DNA from: Clostridia bacterium
GTDB lineage: Bacteria; Bacillota; Clostridia; Oscillospirales; Acutalibacteraceae
NCBI GenBank assembly: GCA_900766945.1
Contig: CAAFXD010000308.1
Location: forward strand, 1-14,245
Length of the DNA: 14,245 bases
Reading direction: 5' to 3'
A program made the translations under genes and the position numbers. Under the pieces are notes generated by a model that was not told where the DNA came from, ran no database searches, and was given only the letters and a program-made list of their open reading frames with translations. Below are positions 1 through 6,635 of this stretch, one piece after another (position 1 is the stretch's first letter; every line of letters begins with the position of its first letter).

Positions 1-429
1 AAAGAGGGCAAGCACATTGTTTGCGGCGGTACAACTTCCACACTTGCAGGGGAATTTTTGGGCAAACCCGTCGAAACGCTCCTTGACTATAGCAACCCCG
101 AAATCCCGCCGATTGCCAAAATCGAGGGCGTGGATTTGGTCACGGAAGGCGTTATCACATTAAGCCGTGTATTAGAACAGGCGAAATCCTACCACGAAGC
201 GGACGCGATTTATGCCGATTGGAATGTCAAGCAGGACGGCGCTTCCTTAATTTCGCGTTTGCTGTTTGAGGAGGCAACAGACATCAATTTCTTTGTCGGC
301 AGAGCGATTAACCCCGCCCACCAAAACCCGAATTTGCCCATCACCTTTAACATCAAAATGCATTTGGTGGAGGAATTGTCGGAACTTTTGAAAAATATGG
401 GTAAGCGCGTGAAGGTCAGTTATTTTTAA
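1..429 (+). CDS. SpoIIE-type PP2C serine/threonine phosphatase, 3' fragment
   Basis: Only the last 142 codons are present; the reading frame is open from base 1, so the gene begins upstream of the window. The segment reading IVCGGTTSTLAGEFLGK followed by IEGVDLVTEGVITLSRVLEQ is typical of the C-terminal half of SpoIIE/RsbU-like PP2C domains that dephosphorylate serine or threonine on partner proteins. The metal-binding aspartates of the domain lie outside the window and cannot be checked. The stop at 427-429 is followed after 12 nt by the hydrogenase start, with AGGAG at 430-434 between them, so the two genes are almost certainly co-transcribed. From memory, phosphatases of this kind are encoded beside [FeFe] hydrogenases in several Clostridia, which suggests regulation rather than sporulation proper. 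The family is fairly sure; the partner protein is unknown. Confidence 0.8.
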   Translation, partial: KEGKHIVCGGTTSTLAGEFLGKPVETLLDYSNPEIPPIAKIEGVDLVTEGVITLSRVLEQAKSYHEADAIYADWNVKQDGASLISRLLFEEATDINFFVGRAINPAHQNPNLPITFNIKMHLVEELSELLKNMGKRVKVSYF

Positions 430-441
430 AGGAGAACGGAT

Positions 442-1890
442 ATGGGAAAAGAAGGAAGAAAATTTGACACCAAAATACAGTATCTGAAATATAAGGTACT
501 GCGCGAAGTGGCGAGAATTGCGTTCGAGGGGGACGAATTTGAGCTCGCCAACAGCTTCAACGATATTGCAAAGGTCGTTGCGCCAGGTCCCAAGGCGACG
601 ATGCGTTGCTGTATTTATAAAGAACGCGCCATCATTGCCGAGCGCATCAAAATGGCGTGCGGCGGCGATAAAACCAACCCCAATGTGATTGAGGTGATTG
701 ACATTGCCTGCGACGAATGTCCAGCTTCCGGCTATCAGGTGTCGCAGGATTGCCGCGGCTGTATTGCCCACCGCTGTGAAGATGTCTGCAAGCGCGATGC
801 GATTACTTTTGATGAAAACCAAAAAGCGCATATTGATAAATCCAAATGCGTAGATTGCGGCGCGTGCGCCAAGGTCTGCCCGTATTCTGCGATTTCCAAC
901 TACAAGCGCCCGTGCGAAAAAGCGTGCAAGGTCAAAGCCATTTCGATGAAAAACGATGAAATGCGCGCGGCGCATATCAACAATGATAAGTGCATTTCCT
1001 GCGGTGCGTGCGAATATATGTGCCCGTTTGGCGCGATTGTCGATAAATCGTATATTCTCGATGTCATCAGCATTCTCAAAAAGAGCGAAAAGAATACAAA
1101 ATCCAAAACCTACGCCGTGGTAGCCCCCTCCATTTCGAGCCAATTCACTTATGCCAAACTAGGGCAGGTGATTTCCGCGATTAAAGAATTGGGCTTTTAC
1201 AGCGTGGTCGAAGCGGCGCTCGGTGCGGACATTGTTTCGTACTATGAGGCGCAGGAACTCGCCGAAAAAGGCTTTTTGACAAGCTCCTGCTGTCCTGCAT
1301 TTGTCGATTATATCCACAAGAGCTTCCCGCAGCTTGCCGACAAGATTTCCCACAACCTTTCCCCGATGGCGGCGATTGCAAAGTATATCAAAGACAATGA
1401 CCCCGACTGCAAAATTGTCTTTATCGGGCCGTGCACCGCGAAGAAAAAGGAAATTCAGCAGGAGCGCGTCGGTGCGGTGATTGACTCCGTTTTGACCTTT
1501 GAGGAGTTGCAGGCGCTGTTTGACAGCCGCGATATGGATTTGTCGGAACTGCCCGAAGATGTGCTCGATAACGCTTCGTACTTCGGCAGAATTTTTGCCC
1601 GCAGCGGCGGCCTTCGCGATTCCGTTGCGCAGTCCATCAAAGAGCAGAATTTGGAAGTGGACTATAACCCCATTGCCTGCGACGGGATTGAGGAATGCCG
1701 TTTGGCACTTTTGAAAGCGGCAAAAGGGGTGTTGCCCAACAACTTTATTGAGGGTATGGCGTGCGTCGGCGGCTGTATCGGCGGCGCAGGCTGTTTAACC
1801 CACGAGGCGCGCGACAAAGCAGAGGTCGATAAATACGGCAGAGAGGCAATGGAAAAAACCATTACCGATGCCATCAGCGTGCTGAAATAA
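442..1890 (+). CDS. Monomeric [FeFe] hydrogenase, group B type
   Basis: A 482-residue cytoplasmic iron hydrogenase that would interconvert protons and H2 using ferredoxin-type electrons. Residues about 1-100 match the N-terminal region I associate with group B enzymes (KYKVLREVARIAFEG near 17-30, CCIYKER near 56-62). Iron-sulfur ligands follow: C104, C107, C112 and C116; C136, C139, C142 and C146; then C184, C187, C190 and C194, the last two sets being CxxCxxCxxxCP ferredoxin motifs. The H-cluster domain has all three signatures: L1 TSSCCPA at 280-286, L2 GPCTAKKKE at 329-337 and L3 EGMACVGGC at 437-445. The proton-relay cysteine (C283) and the four cluster cysteines (C284, C331, C441, C445) are present, so the enzyme is probably active. 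L2 has Gly where classical enzymes have Met. There is no PAS or other sensor domain. The ATG is placed by AGGAG 7 nt upstream. Confidence 0.93.
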   Translation: MGKEGRKFDTKIQYLKYKVLREVARIAFEGDEFELANSFNDIAKVVAPGPKATMRCCIYKERAIIAERIKMACGGDKTNPNVIEVIDIACDECPASGYQVSQDCRGCIAHRCEDVCKRDAITFDENQKAHIDKSKCVDCGACAKVCPYSAISNYKRPCEKACKVKAISMKNDEMRAAHINNDKCISCGACEYMCPFGAIVDKSYILDVISILKKSEKNTKSKTYAVVAPSISSQFTYAKLGQVISAIKELGFYSVVEAALGADIVSYYEAQELAEKGFLTSSCCPAFVDYIHKSFPQLADKISHNLSPMAAIAKYIKDNDPDCKIVFIGPCTAKKKEIQQERVGAVIDSVLTFEELQALFDSRDMDLSELPEDVLDNASYFGRIFARSGGLRDSVAQSIKEQNLEVDYNPIACDGIEECRLALLKAAKGVLPNNFIEGMACVGGCIGGAGCLTHEARDKAEVDKYGREAMEKTITDAISVLK

Positions 1891-1909
1891 GCGAATGAAA
1901 TACACAATT

Positions 1910-1942
1910 AAAACGGCAGTGCATTTTGCATTGCCGTTTTTT
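1910..1942 (+). terminator. Intrinsic terminator of the phosphatase-hydrogenase unit
   Basis: Arms 1910-1923 and 1927-1940 form a 14-bp stem (one G-U pair, at 1919 with 1931) around a TTT loop. The stem runs into six T residues at 1937-1942. It begins 19 nt after the hydrogenase stop codon and precedes spoIIR, so it separates the two transcription units. Confidence 0.85.
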
Positions 1943-1964
1943 GTATACTATCGGAATTTTTTGC

Positions 1965-2010
1965 CAATCCTTTCTTTGCAAGACGAAAAAATCTTGCAAA
2001 GAAAGGATTG
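1965..2010 (+). promoter_or_regulatory. Perfect 19-bp inverted repeat over the spoIIR ribosome binding site
   Basis: Bases 1965-1983 are the exact reverse complement of 1992-2010, separated by the 8-nt loop CGAAAAAA. The right arm contains the only plausible Shine-Dalgarno sequence of spoIIR (AAAGGA, 2002-2007, 11 nt before the ATG at 2019). In RNA this would be a long uninterrupted stem ending 8 nt before the start codon, so it should block ribosome access. No T-run follows it, which argues against a terminator. The inverted repeat is seen directly; translational control is an inference, and a DNA-level operator is an alternative. Confidence 0.6.
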
Positions 2011-2018
2011 AAACATAT

Positions 2019-2651
2019 ATGCAATATTTGAGAAAGAAAGAAATCCGCCGCAAATTGGAACTGTCCTTGCTTTGCGGACTGATTATCACCGTTTTATTGA
2101 GCATTACCTCGTTCGGCGCGTCGTGCGGCAATATCCGAAACGAGGTTTTGCGTATGCATGTCATCGCAAATTCCGACAGCGAAGAAGACCAAGCCGTCAA
2201 ACGCAAAGTGCGCGACGCAGTGCTTGCGGCAGGCAAAGATTTGTTTGACGGCTCTGTTACCGCCGCCGATGCCGAAACCGTTTTAGACAGCGAAAAGCAA
2301 ACTTTACAGCAAGCCGCTGAAACGGTTTTGCGCGAAAACGGCTTTTCCTACGGTGTGCGTGTCGAAATCGGCAAGGATTTTTTTACTACCCGCACCTATG
2401 ACGGCAAAGTCACCTTGCCCGCGGGTGAATACGAAGCCGTGCGCGTGATTTTGGGCGAGGGAGAGGGGCAAAATTGGTGGTGCGTGATGTTTCCGCCGCT
2501 GTGTCTCCCTGCCGCCGAGGCAGAGGCGGAGATGGGCGATGTACTCCCCGAACACGAATCGGAAATCACCGAACGCAACCCCCGTTATGAAGCACGGTTT
2601 AAAATCATAGAGCTGTTTGAAAAACTGTCTGAAAAAACGCGGGCGGAATAA
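2019..2651 (+). CDS. spoIIR: Stage II sporulation protein R (SpoIIR)
   Basis: A 210-residue signalling protein made in the forespore. In Bacillus subtilis it is secreted into the intermembrane space and triggers SpoIIGA to process pro-sigma-E in the mother cell. Hallmarks are LRMHVIANSDSEEDQAVKRK near residues 38-57 with KVRDAVL just after, and LPAGEYEAVRVILGEGEGQN followed by WWCVMFPPLCLP in the C-terminal half. Residues about 13-33 form one hydrophobic segment serving as signal anchor. The start was set at the ATG at 2019 because this gives the family's usual N-terminus; the upstream in-frame ATG at 1926 lies inside the hydrogenase terminator. The gene is monocistronic in layout: a terminator lies upstream, and a new promoter starts 24 nt downstream. 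Translation may be held down by the 1965-2010 inverted repeat. No convincing sigma-F promoter could be fixed. Confidence 0.92.
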   Translation: MQYLRKKEIRRKLELSLLCGLIITVLLSITSFGASCGNIRNEVLRMHVIANSDSEEDQAVKRKVRDAVLAAGKDLFDGSVTAADAETVLDSEKQTLQQAAETVLRENGFSYGVRVEIGKDFFTTRTYDGKVTLPAGEYEAVRVILGEGEGQNWWCVMFPPLCLPAAEAEAEMGDVLPEHESEITERNPRYEARFKIIELFEKLSEKTRAE

Positions 2652-2671
2652 CGCGAACAGGCGCGTGTTTT
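2651..2671 (+). terminator. Possible weak terminator after spoIIR
   Basis: ACGCG at 2651-2655 pairs with CGCGT at 2662-2666, followed by GTTTTA. The stem is only 5 bp, so termination would be inefficient. It sits directly on the spoIIR stop and just before the next promoter, which is where a terminator would be expected. Confidence 0.35.
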
Positions 2672-2674
2672 ACC

Positions 2675-2702
2675 TTGACTTTTCTGCGGTTTTTGTTATA
2701 AT
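2675..2702 (+). promoter_or_regulatory. Strong sigma-A-type promoter of the GH20 operon
   Basis: TTGACT at 2675-2680, a 16-nt spacer, then TATAAT at 2697-2702 preceded by TGT, which makes an extended -10. The expected transcript start is near 2709, giving a leader of about 27 nt that contains GGAGGG at 2722-2727. No operator-like inverted repeat overlaps it, so it looks constitutive. Confidence 0.8.
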
Positions 2703-2735
2703 CAATTTGACAAAAATACGCGGAGGGTACAACCA

Positions 2736-4295
2736 GTGTTGAAATACAATATTATTCCGAAGCCGAACCGTTACCAGTCGCTTGAAGGGGCATATACCGT
2801 TTCTTCGGGCACCGAGGTGCTTTGCGCGCAGCAGTTTGTTTCCGCAGGGAATTTCATTACGGATTATTTAAAAACCAAACCTGTCTCGGGCGAGGGTGCC
2901 ATTAAGTTTCGCAAAACGGACGGTATGTCGCCCGAAAGCTATACTTTAAAAGTGACAAATGACGGGATTACCGTCACCGCCTCCGATGAACGCGGCGCGT
3001 TTTACGGTGCGGTCACCTTAAAAATGATTTTGATGCAGGCGCAAAAGCAGGGCGGCAAAGCCACCGTCAACGGGCTGTTCATTGAAGATAAGCCGCACTA
3101 CGGCTACCGCGGTTTGCAAATGGACGAAAGCCGCCATTTCTTCGGCAAAGAGGTCGTCAAACGCGTGCTTGACCAAATGGCCATGCTCAAACTCAATACA
3201 TTGCATTGGCATTTGTCCGACGACCAAGGCTTCCGCATTGAAAGCAAAGCGTTTCCGCTGCTCAACGAAATCGGCTCCCGCCGTCAATACGCGGGCTTTA
3301 AGGGGCTCGGTCTTGACTATCGCGGGGAGGAATATTACCACTATTACACACAGGACGAAATCCGTGAAATCGTTGCGTATGCCAAAAAACTGTATATCGA
3401 GGTCATTCCCGAAATCGACATTCCCGGGCACACCAGTGCGATTTTGGCGGCGTACCCTGCACTTTCCTGTAAGGGCGAAGAAACAACCGTGAAATGCGAA
3501 AACGGCATTTTTGAGGAAATCCTGTGTGCAGGGAATGAGGAGGTTTACGATTTCCTCGACAAGCTGTTTGCCGAAATTTGCCCGCTGTTTGAAAGCCGTT
3601 ATTTCCACATCGGCGGCGATGAGGCGGCCAAAGGGCATAAGATTTGGGATACCTGCCCGAAGTGTCAGGCAGTGGTAAAAGAACAGGGCTTAAAAGATGC
3701 CAAGGAGTTGCAGGGCTATTTTATGTCCCGTGCCAACGAAATTGTCAAAAAGTACGGCAAAACCGCCATTGCGTGGAATGACTGCATTAACGACAGCTTT
3801 GATGAAAGCATTGTCTGTCAGTATTGGATTTCCCACAACCTCGGCGCGGTGCGCAAACAGGCATATAAGCGCGATTTGATTATGTCGCCCGACAGCCATT
3901 TTTATTTCGATGTGAAATATGCGCGCATCCCGCTGAAAAAAGTCTATAAATTCAACGAAGTCAAAGCCGGTTTCGGCAAACCCGGTCAGCGTATCCGCGG
4001 TTTGGAGTGCGAGCATTGGTCGGAGTGGTTAGACACCGAGGACGCATTGCAGTTTGCCATGTTCCCGCGTGCCGTTGCCTTCGCGGAGGTCGCGTGGACG
4101 GAACTCGAAAACCGCCGCTATAAGGATTTCAAAAAACGCTTGGCATGGTATAAAACCTATATGCAGAAAAAGGGGATTAACTATTCCCGCGTGGAAAAAC
4201 GCGTATGGGGCGTAAAAACCTTGCCGATTTACCATCTCGGCAAGGACGGAAAAGAATATCAAAAGAGCGAAGCGTTGAAAGCAAAAGAAAATTAA
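2736..4295 (+). CDS. Family 20 glycoside hydrolase, cytoplasmic beta-N-acetylhexosaminidase
   Basis: A 519-residue GH20 enzyme expected to remove terminal N-acetylglucosamine or N-acetylgalactosamine by substrate-assisted catalysis. Residues about 1-118 form the GH20b alpha/beta domain (ending with the ASDERGAFYGAVTLKMIL stretch near 82-99). The TIM barrel follows from GYRGLQMDESRHFF at 123-136. Motifs seen are HWHLSDDQGFRIE at 157-169, the PEIDIPGH strand at 225-232, the catalytic pair D295-E296 in HIGGDEA, W347 and EHWSEW at 426-431. There is no signal peptide, so it probably acts on imported chitobiose, peptidoglycan fragments or host amino sugars. The GTG at 2736 is preferred because GGAGGG ends 8 nt upstream; the TTG codon next to it is the only close rival. 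It is first in an apparent operon, 15 nt before the DegV gene. Substrate is not decided by sequence. Confidence 0.92.
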   Translation: MLKYNIIPKPNRYQSLEGAYTVSSGTEVLCAQQFVSAGNFITDYLKTKPVSGEGAIKFRKTDGMSPESYTLKVTNDGITVTASDERGAFYGAVTLKMILMQAQKQGGKATVNGLFIEDKPHYGYRGLQMDESRHFFGKEVVKRVLDQMAMLKLNTLHWHLSDDQGFRIESKAFPLLNEIGSRRQYAGFKGLGLDYRGEEYYHYYTQDEIREIVAYAKKLYIEVIPEIDIPGHTSAILAAYPALSCKGEETTVKCENGIFEEILCAGNEEVYDFLDKLFAEICPLFESRYFHIGGDEAAKGHKIWDTCPKCQAVVKEQGLKDAKELQGYFMSRANEIVKKYGKTAIAWNDCINDSFDESIVCQYWISHNLGAVRKQAYKRDLIMSPDSHFYFDVKYARIPLKKVYKFNEVKAGFGKPGQRIRGLECEHWSEWLDTEDALQFAMFPRAVAFAEVAWTELENRRYKDFKKRLAWYKTYMQKKGINYSRVEKRVWGVKTLPIYHLGKDGKEYQKSEALKAKEN

Positions 4296-4310
4296 GGAGT
4301 AAACATAACA

Positions 4311-5198
4311 ATGTCTGACTTTATTTTATCCTGTTGTTCCACGGCGGATATGCCGCTGGAATTTTTCCAAACCCGCAATGTGCAGTTGATTTGTTTCCAT
4401 TTTACCATGGACGGTACGGAATATGCCGATGACCTCGGGCAATCCATTCCGTTTGACGAGTTTTATCAGCGCATTACCGACGGCGCCGAGCCGACCACTT
4501 CGCAGGTCAATGTCCAGCAGTATATTGAGTATTTTGAGCCGTTTTTAAAAGAGGGCAAGGATATTCTGCATATCGTTTTTTCAAGCGGCCTTTCCGGCTC
4601 GTACAATTCCGCTTGCATTGCGCGCGATACGCTCTCAGAGCAGTATCCCGACAATAAAATCTATCTTGTGGATTCCCTCGCGGCGTCCTCAGGTTACGGC
4701 TTGTTGGTTGACAGTGCGGCAGACCTGCGCGACAGCGGCAAATCCGCCGAAGAAATCGTTGCGTGGTTAGAAGAAAACAAGTTAAACTTGCACCATTGGT
4801 TTTTCTCCTCCGACTTAACCAGTTATATCCGCGGTGGCAGAGTGTCGCCGGTGGCGGGCTTTTTCGGCACGATGCTCAAAATCTGCCCGCTGTTGAATGT
4901 CAATGACGAGGGCAAGCTCATTCCGCGCCAAAAATGCCGCGGGAAGTCAAAAGCTGTTGACGAAATTGTTTCCAAAATGGTTGCCCACGCCGAAGGCGGT
5001 ATAGACTATTCCGGAAAATGTTTTATTTCCAATTCCGCTTGCCTTGCCGATGCCGAAGCGGTGGCTTCTCGCGTGGAGGAGACCTTTAAAAACTTAAACG
5101 GCAAAGTGATGATAAACAATATCGGCACGGTCATCGGTTCGCACACAGGCCCCGGTACGGTCGCACTGTTCTTCTACGGCGACAAACGCGGCGAATAA
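4311..5198 (+). CDS. DegV family fatty-acid-binding protein
   Basis: A 295-residue cytosolic two-domain DegV (EDD fold) protein. Members bind a fatty acid, and the FakB subgroup presents it to the kinase FakA for phosphorylation; no FakA gene is in this window, so that role is not shown. Motifs are TTSQVN at 62-67 and SSGLSGSYNSA at 91-101 (both carry ligand-contacting hydroxyl residues), VDSLAASSGYG at 120-130, RGGRVS at 174-179 and IGSHTGPGTVALFF at 275-288, the conserved C-terminal carboxylate-binding region. The length is normal for the family. AAGGAG at 4294-4299 overlaps the stop of the GH20 gene and lies 11 nt before this ATG, pointing to one transcript. The tyrosine phosphatase gene starts 5 nt after its stop. 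Confidence 0.92.
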   Translation: MSDFILSCCSTADMPLEFFQTRNVQLICFHFTMDGTEYADDLGQSIPFDEFYQRITDGAEPTTSQVNVQQYIEYFEPFLKEGKDILHIVFSSGLSGSYNSACIARDTLSEQYPDNKIYLVDSLAASSGYGLLVDSAADLRDSGKSAEEIVAWLEENKLNLHHWFFSSDLTSYIRGGRVSPVAGFFGTMLKICPLLNVNDEGKLIPRQKCRGKSKAVDEIVSKMVAHAEGGIDYSGKCFISNSACLADAEAVASRVEETFKNLNGKVMINNIGTVIGSHTGPGTVALFFYGDKRGE

Positions 5199-5203
5199 CC
5201 CAT

Positions 5204-5674
5204 ATGACACGCATTTTGTTCGTCTGCCACGGCAATATTTGCCGCAGTCCGATGGCGGAATTCATATTCAAGGATTTGGCGCAAAAACGGGGCGTTGCCG
5301 ACCGCTTTTTCGTGCAGTCTGCGGCGACCAGCAGTGAGGAAATCTGCGGTACGGTGGGCAATCCTGTGTACCCGCCGGCAAAAGCGCAGTTAGAGAAGCA
5401 CGGCATTTCCTGCGCGGGAAAACGCGCCGAGCAACTGCGAAAAGATGATTATGACCGATACGATTTGTTCGTCTGTATGGATGACAACAATATTCGGAAT
5501 ATTTTTCGTATTTTCCCCAAAGACCCGCAGAAAAAGGTTTGCAAATTGCTCGATTTTACCGCGTGCGGCGGCAATGTTGCCGATCCGTGGTATACGCGCG
5601 ATTTCGACAAAGCATACCGCGATATTTTTGACGGCTGTTCTGCGCTTTTGGAAACGCTGTTACAAGAAAAATAA
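5204..5674 (+). CDS. Low-molecular-weight protein-tyrosine phosphatase
   Basis: A 156-residue cytosolic phosphatase of the LMW-PTP/arsenate reductase-like fold. The P-loop C8-H-G-N-I-C-R14-S-P is at the N-terminus as expected (CX5R), and the general-acid loop DPWYTRDFDKAY starts at D127, so the catalytic Cys, Arg and Asp are all present. The DPWY form favours phosphotyrosine phosphatase over arsenate reductase. Possible substrates are protein tyrosine or arginine phosphates; none is identified here. No Shine-Dalgarno sequence is visible before the ATG, and the gap to the DegV stop is 5 nt, so translation is probably coupled to degV. A second cysteine inside the P-loop (C13) could form a regulatory disulfide with C8, as known in some family members. 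Confidence 0.93.
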   Translation: MTRILFVCHGNICRSPMAEFIFKDLAQKRGVADRFFVQSAATSSEEICGTVGNPVYPPAKAQLEKHGISCAGKRAEQLRKDDYDRYDLFVCMDDNNIRNIFRIFPKDPQKKVCKLLDFTACGGNVADPWYTRDFDKAYRDIFDGCSALLETLLQEK

Positions 5675-5681
5675 GGAACTG

Positions 5682-5717
5682 TGCAGGCGCAATATTGTTG
5701 CGCTTGCATTGCTTTTT
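5682..5717 (+). terminator. Hairpin between phosphatase and exporter genes, possible attenuator
   Basis: Arms 5682-5692 and 5698-5708 form an 11-bp GC-rich stem with one G-U pair and the loop TATTG. A T-run at 5713-5717 follows after TTGC, so the U-tract is displaced from the stem. It may reduce expression of the two downstream genes or act as a processing or stabilising stem. The exporter's ribosome binding site starts right after it. Confidence 0.4.
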
Positions 5718-5730
5718 AGGAGAAAAACCA

Positions 5731-6630
5731 ATGCAGAAAAAACGACACTATTTCTATGTCTTTGCCGCAGGCGCGCTGTGGGGCATCATCAGTTTATTCC
5801 TAAAACCTTTATTGGATATGGGCTTTTCACAAATGCAAACCGTTACACTCCGTTGCTTGCTTGCTGCGGCGGTGTTGGGGATTTATATGCTTCTAAAAGA
5901 CAAAAGCCTGTTCCGCTTTCATTTACGGGATATTTGGTGCTTTCTCGGCACAGGGCTTTTAAGCCTTTTGTTTTTCAGCGTGTGCTACTTTTATTCCATG
6001 ACCTACAACGGCGTTTGCGTGGCGGTGATTTTGCTGTATACTTCGCCCGTATTTGTGATGCTGTTGTCTTTGCTGTTGTTCAAAGAAAAGATTACATACA
6101 AAAAACTGATTGCCGTTGCCCTTACAATCGTTGGTTGTGTGTTGGTCAGCGGCGTTGCAGGCGGGCAGTCCATCGGTATTTTGGGCATTGTGCTCGGCAT
6201 ATGCTCGGGGCTCGGCTATGCACTGTATAGCATTTTCAGCCGCTATGCGTTGCAAAAAAACTATCACAGTATGACTATTTCGTTTTACACCTTTCTGTTT
6301 TGCGGCCTCGGCTGTCTGCCGTTTGCAAAGCCTGTTTCGTTGGTCGCAAGCCTTACGCCGAACGCGATTTTTCCGGTGTTTGGCTTGGGCGTCATTTGCT
6401 GTGTTTTACCGTATCTTTTCTATACCAAAGGCTTGGAAACTGTCGATAATACCCGCGCTTCCGTGATTGTTGCGGTGGAGCCCGTGGTCGCGTCGCTGAT
6501 TGGGATTTTTGTCTATCACGAAAGCGTTACGGCATTGAAAATTGCGGGCGTTGTGCTCGTGCTTGCGGCGGTTTTGATATGCAGTACAGCATCCGCCGCG
6601 CCGCAAAATGCGGATGAAAAAGGAGCGTAA
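5731..6630 (+). CDS. EamA-family (DMT superfamily) transporter
   Basis: A 299-residue integral membrane protein with the typical layout of ten hydrophobic helices arranged as two EamA repeats, about residues 8-140 and 148-285. ALWGIISLFLKPLL at 15-28, LYTSPVFVMLLSLLLFKEK at 102-120 and the mirrored VAVEPVVASLIGIFVYHES at 247-265 are standard EamA sequences. Proteins of this kind export or import small metabolites such as amino acids; the substrate cannot be read from sequence. The ATG at 5731 was chosen over an in-frame TTG at 5695 because AGGAG (5718-5722) lies 8 nt before it and the TTG lies in a hairpin. It overlaps nothing and is followed after 5 nt by the asparaginase gene, whose ribosome binding site sits inside its last codons. 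Co-transcription with asparaginase would fit an amino-acid-related substrate, but this is a guess. Confidence 0.9.
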   Translation: MQKKRHYFYVFAAGALWGIISLFLKPLLDMGFSQMQTVTLRCLLAAAVLGIYMLLKDKSLFRFHLRDIWCFLGTGLLSLLFFSVCYFYSMTYNGVCVAVILLYTSPVFVMLLSLLLFKEKITYKKLIAVALTIVGCVLVSGVAGGQSIGILGIVLGICSGLGYALYSIFSRYALQKNYHSMTISFYTFLFCGLGCLPFAKPVSLVASLTPNAIFPVFGLGVICCVLPYLFYTKGLETVDNTRASVIVAVEPVVASLIGIFVYHESVTALKIAGVVLVLAAVLICSTASAAPQNADEKGA

Positions 6631-6635
6631 GCAAC

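Noticed and set aside
247..1143. 298-codon open frame on the minus strand over the phosphatase and hydrogenase genes
   Set aside because: It is a shadow of the hydrogenase coding strand: no ribosome binding site, no recognisable domain, and low-complexity repeats of Ala, Phe, Arg and His typical of antisense frames in this base composition.
1943..1975. GTATA at 1943-1947 as the -35 of a sigma-F or sigma-G promoter for spoIIR
   Set aside because: At the expected distances no acceptable GG-type or CAT-type -10 element follows, so a forespore promoter cannot be supported from this sequence.
1926..2018. In-frame upstream ATG extending spoIIR by 31 codons
   Set aside because: The ATG lies in the hydrogenase terminator loop and has no ribosome binding site. 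The extension is unlike the SpoIIR N-terminus, and the ATG at 2019 gives the normal length.
2707..2712. Second TTGACA downstream of the GH20 -10 box
   Set aside because: It overlaps the predicted transcript start, and no -10 element lies at a workable distance before the start codon.
3018..3638. 206-codon minus-strand open frame inside the GH20 gene
   Set aside because: It is fully contained in a confidently identified gene, with no ribosome binding site or known family.
5445..6230. 261-codon plus-strand open frame overlapping the phosphatase and exporter genes
   Set aside because: It is out of frame with two well-supported genes that have intact motifs; its translation is Arg/Cys-rich and matches nothing known.
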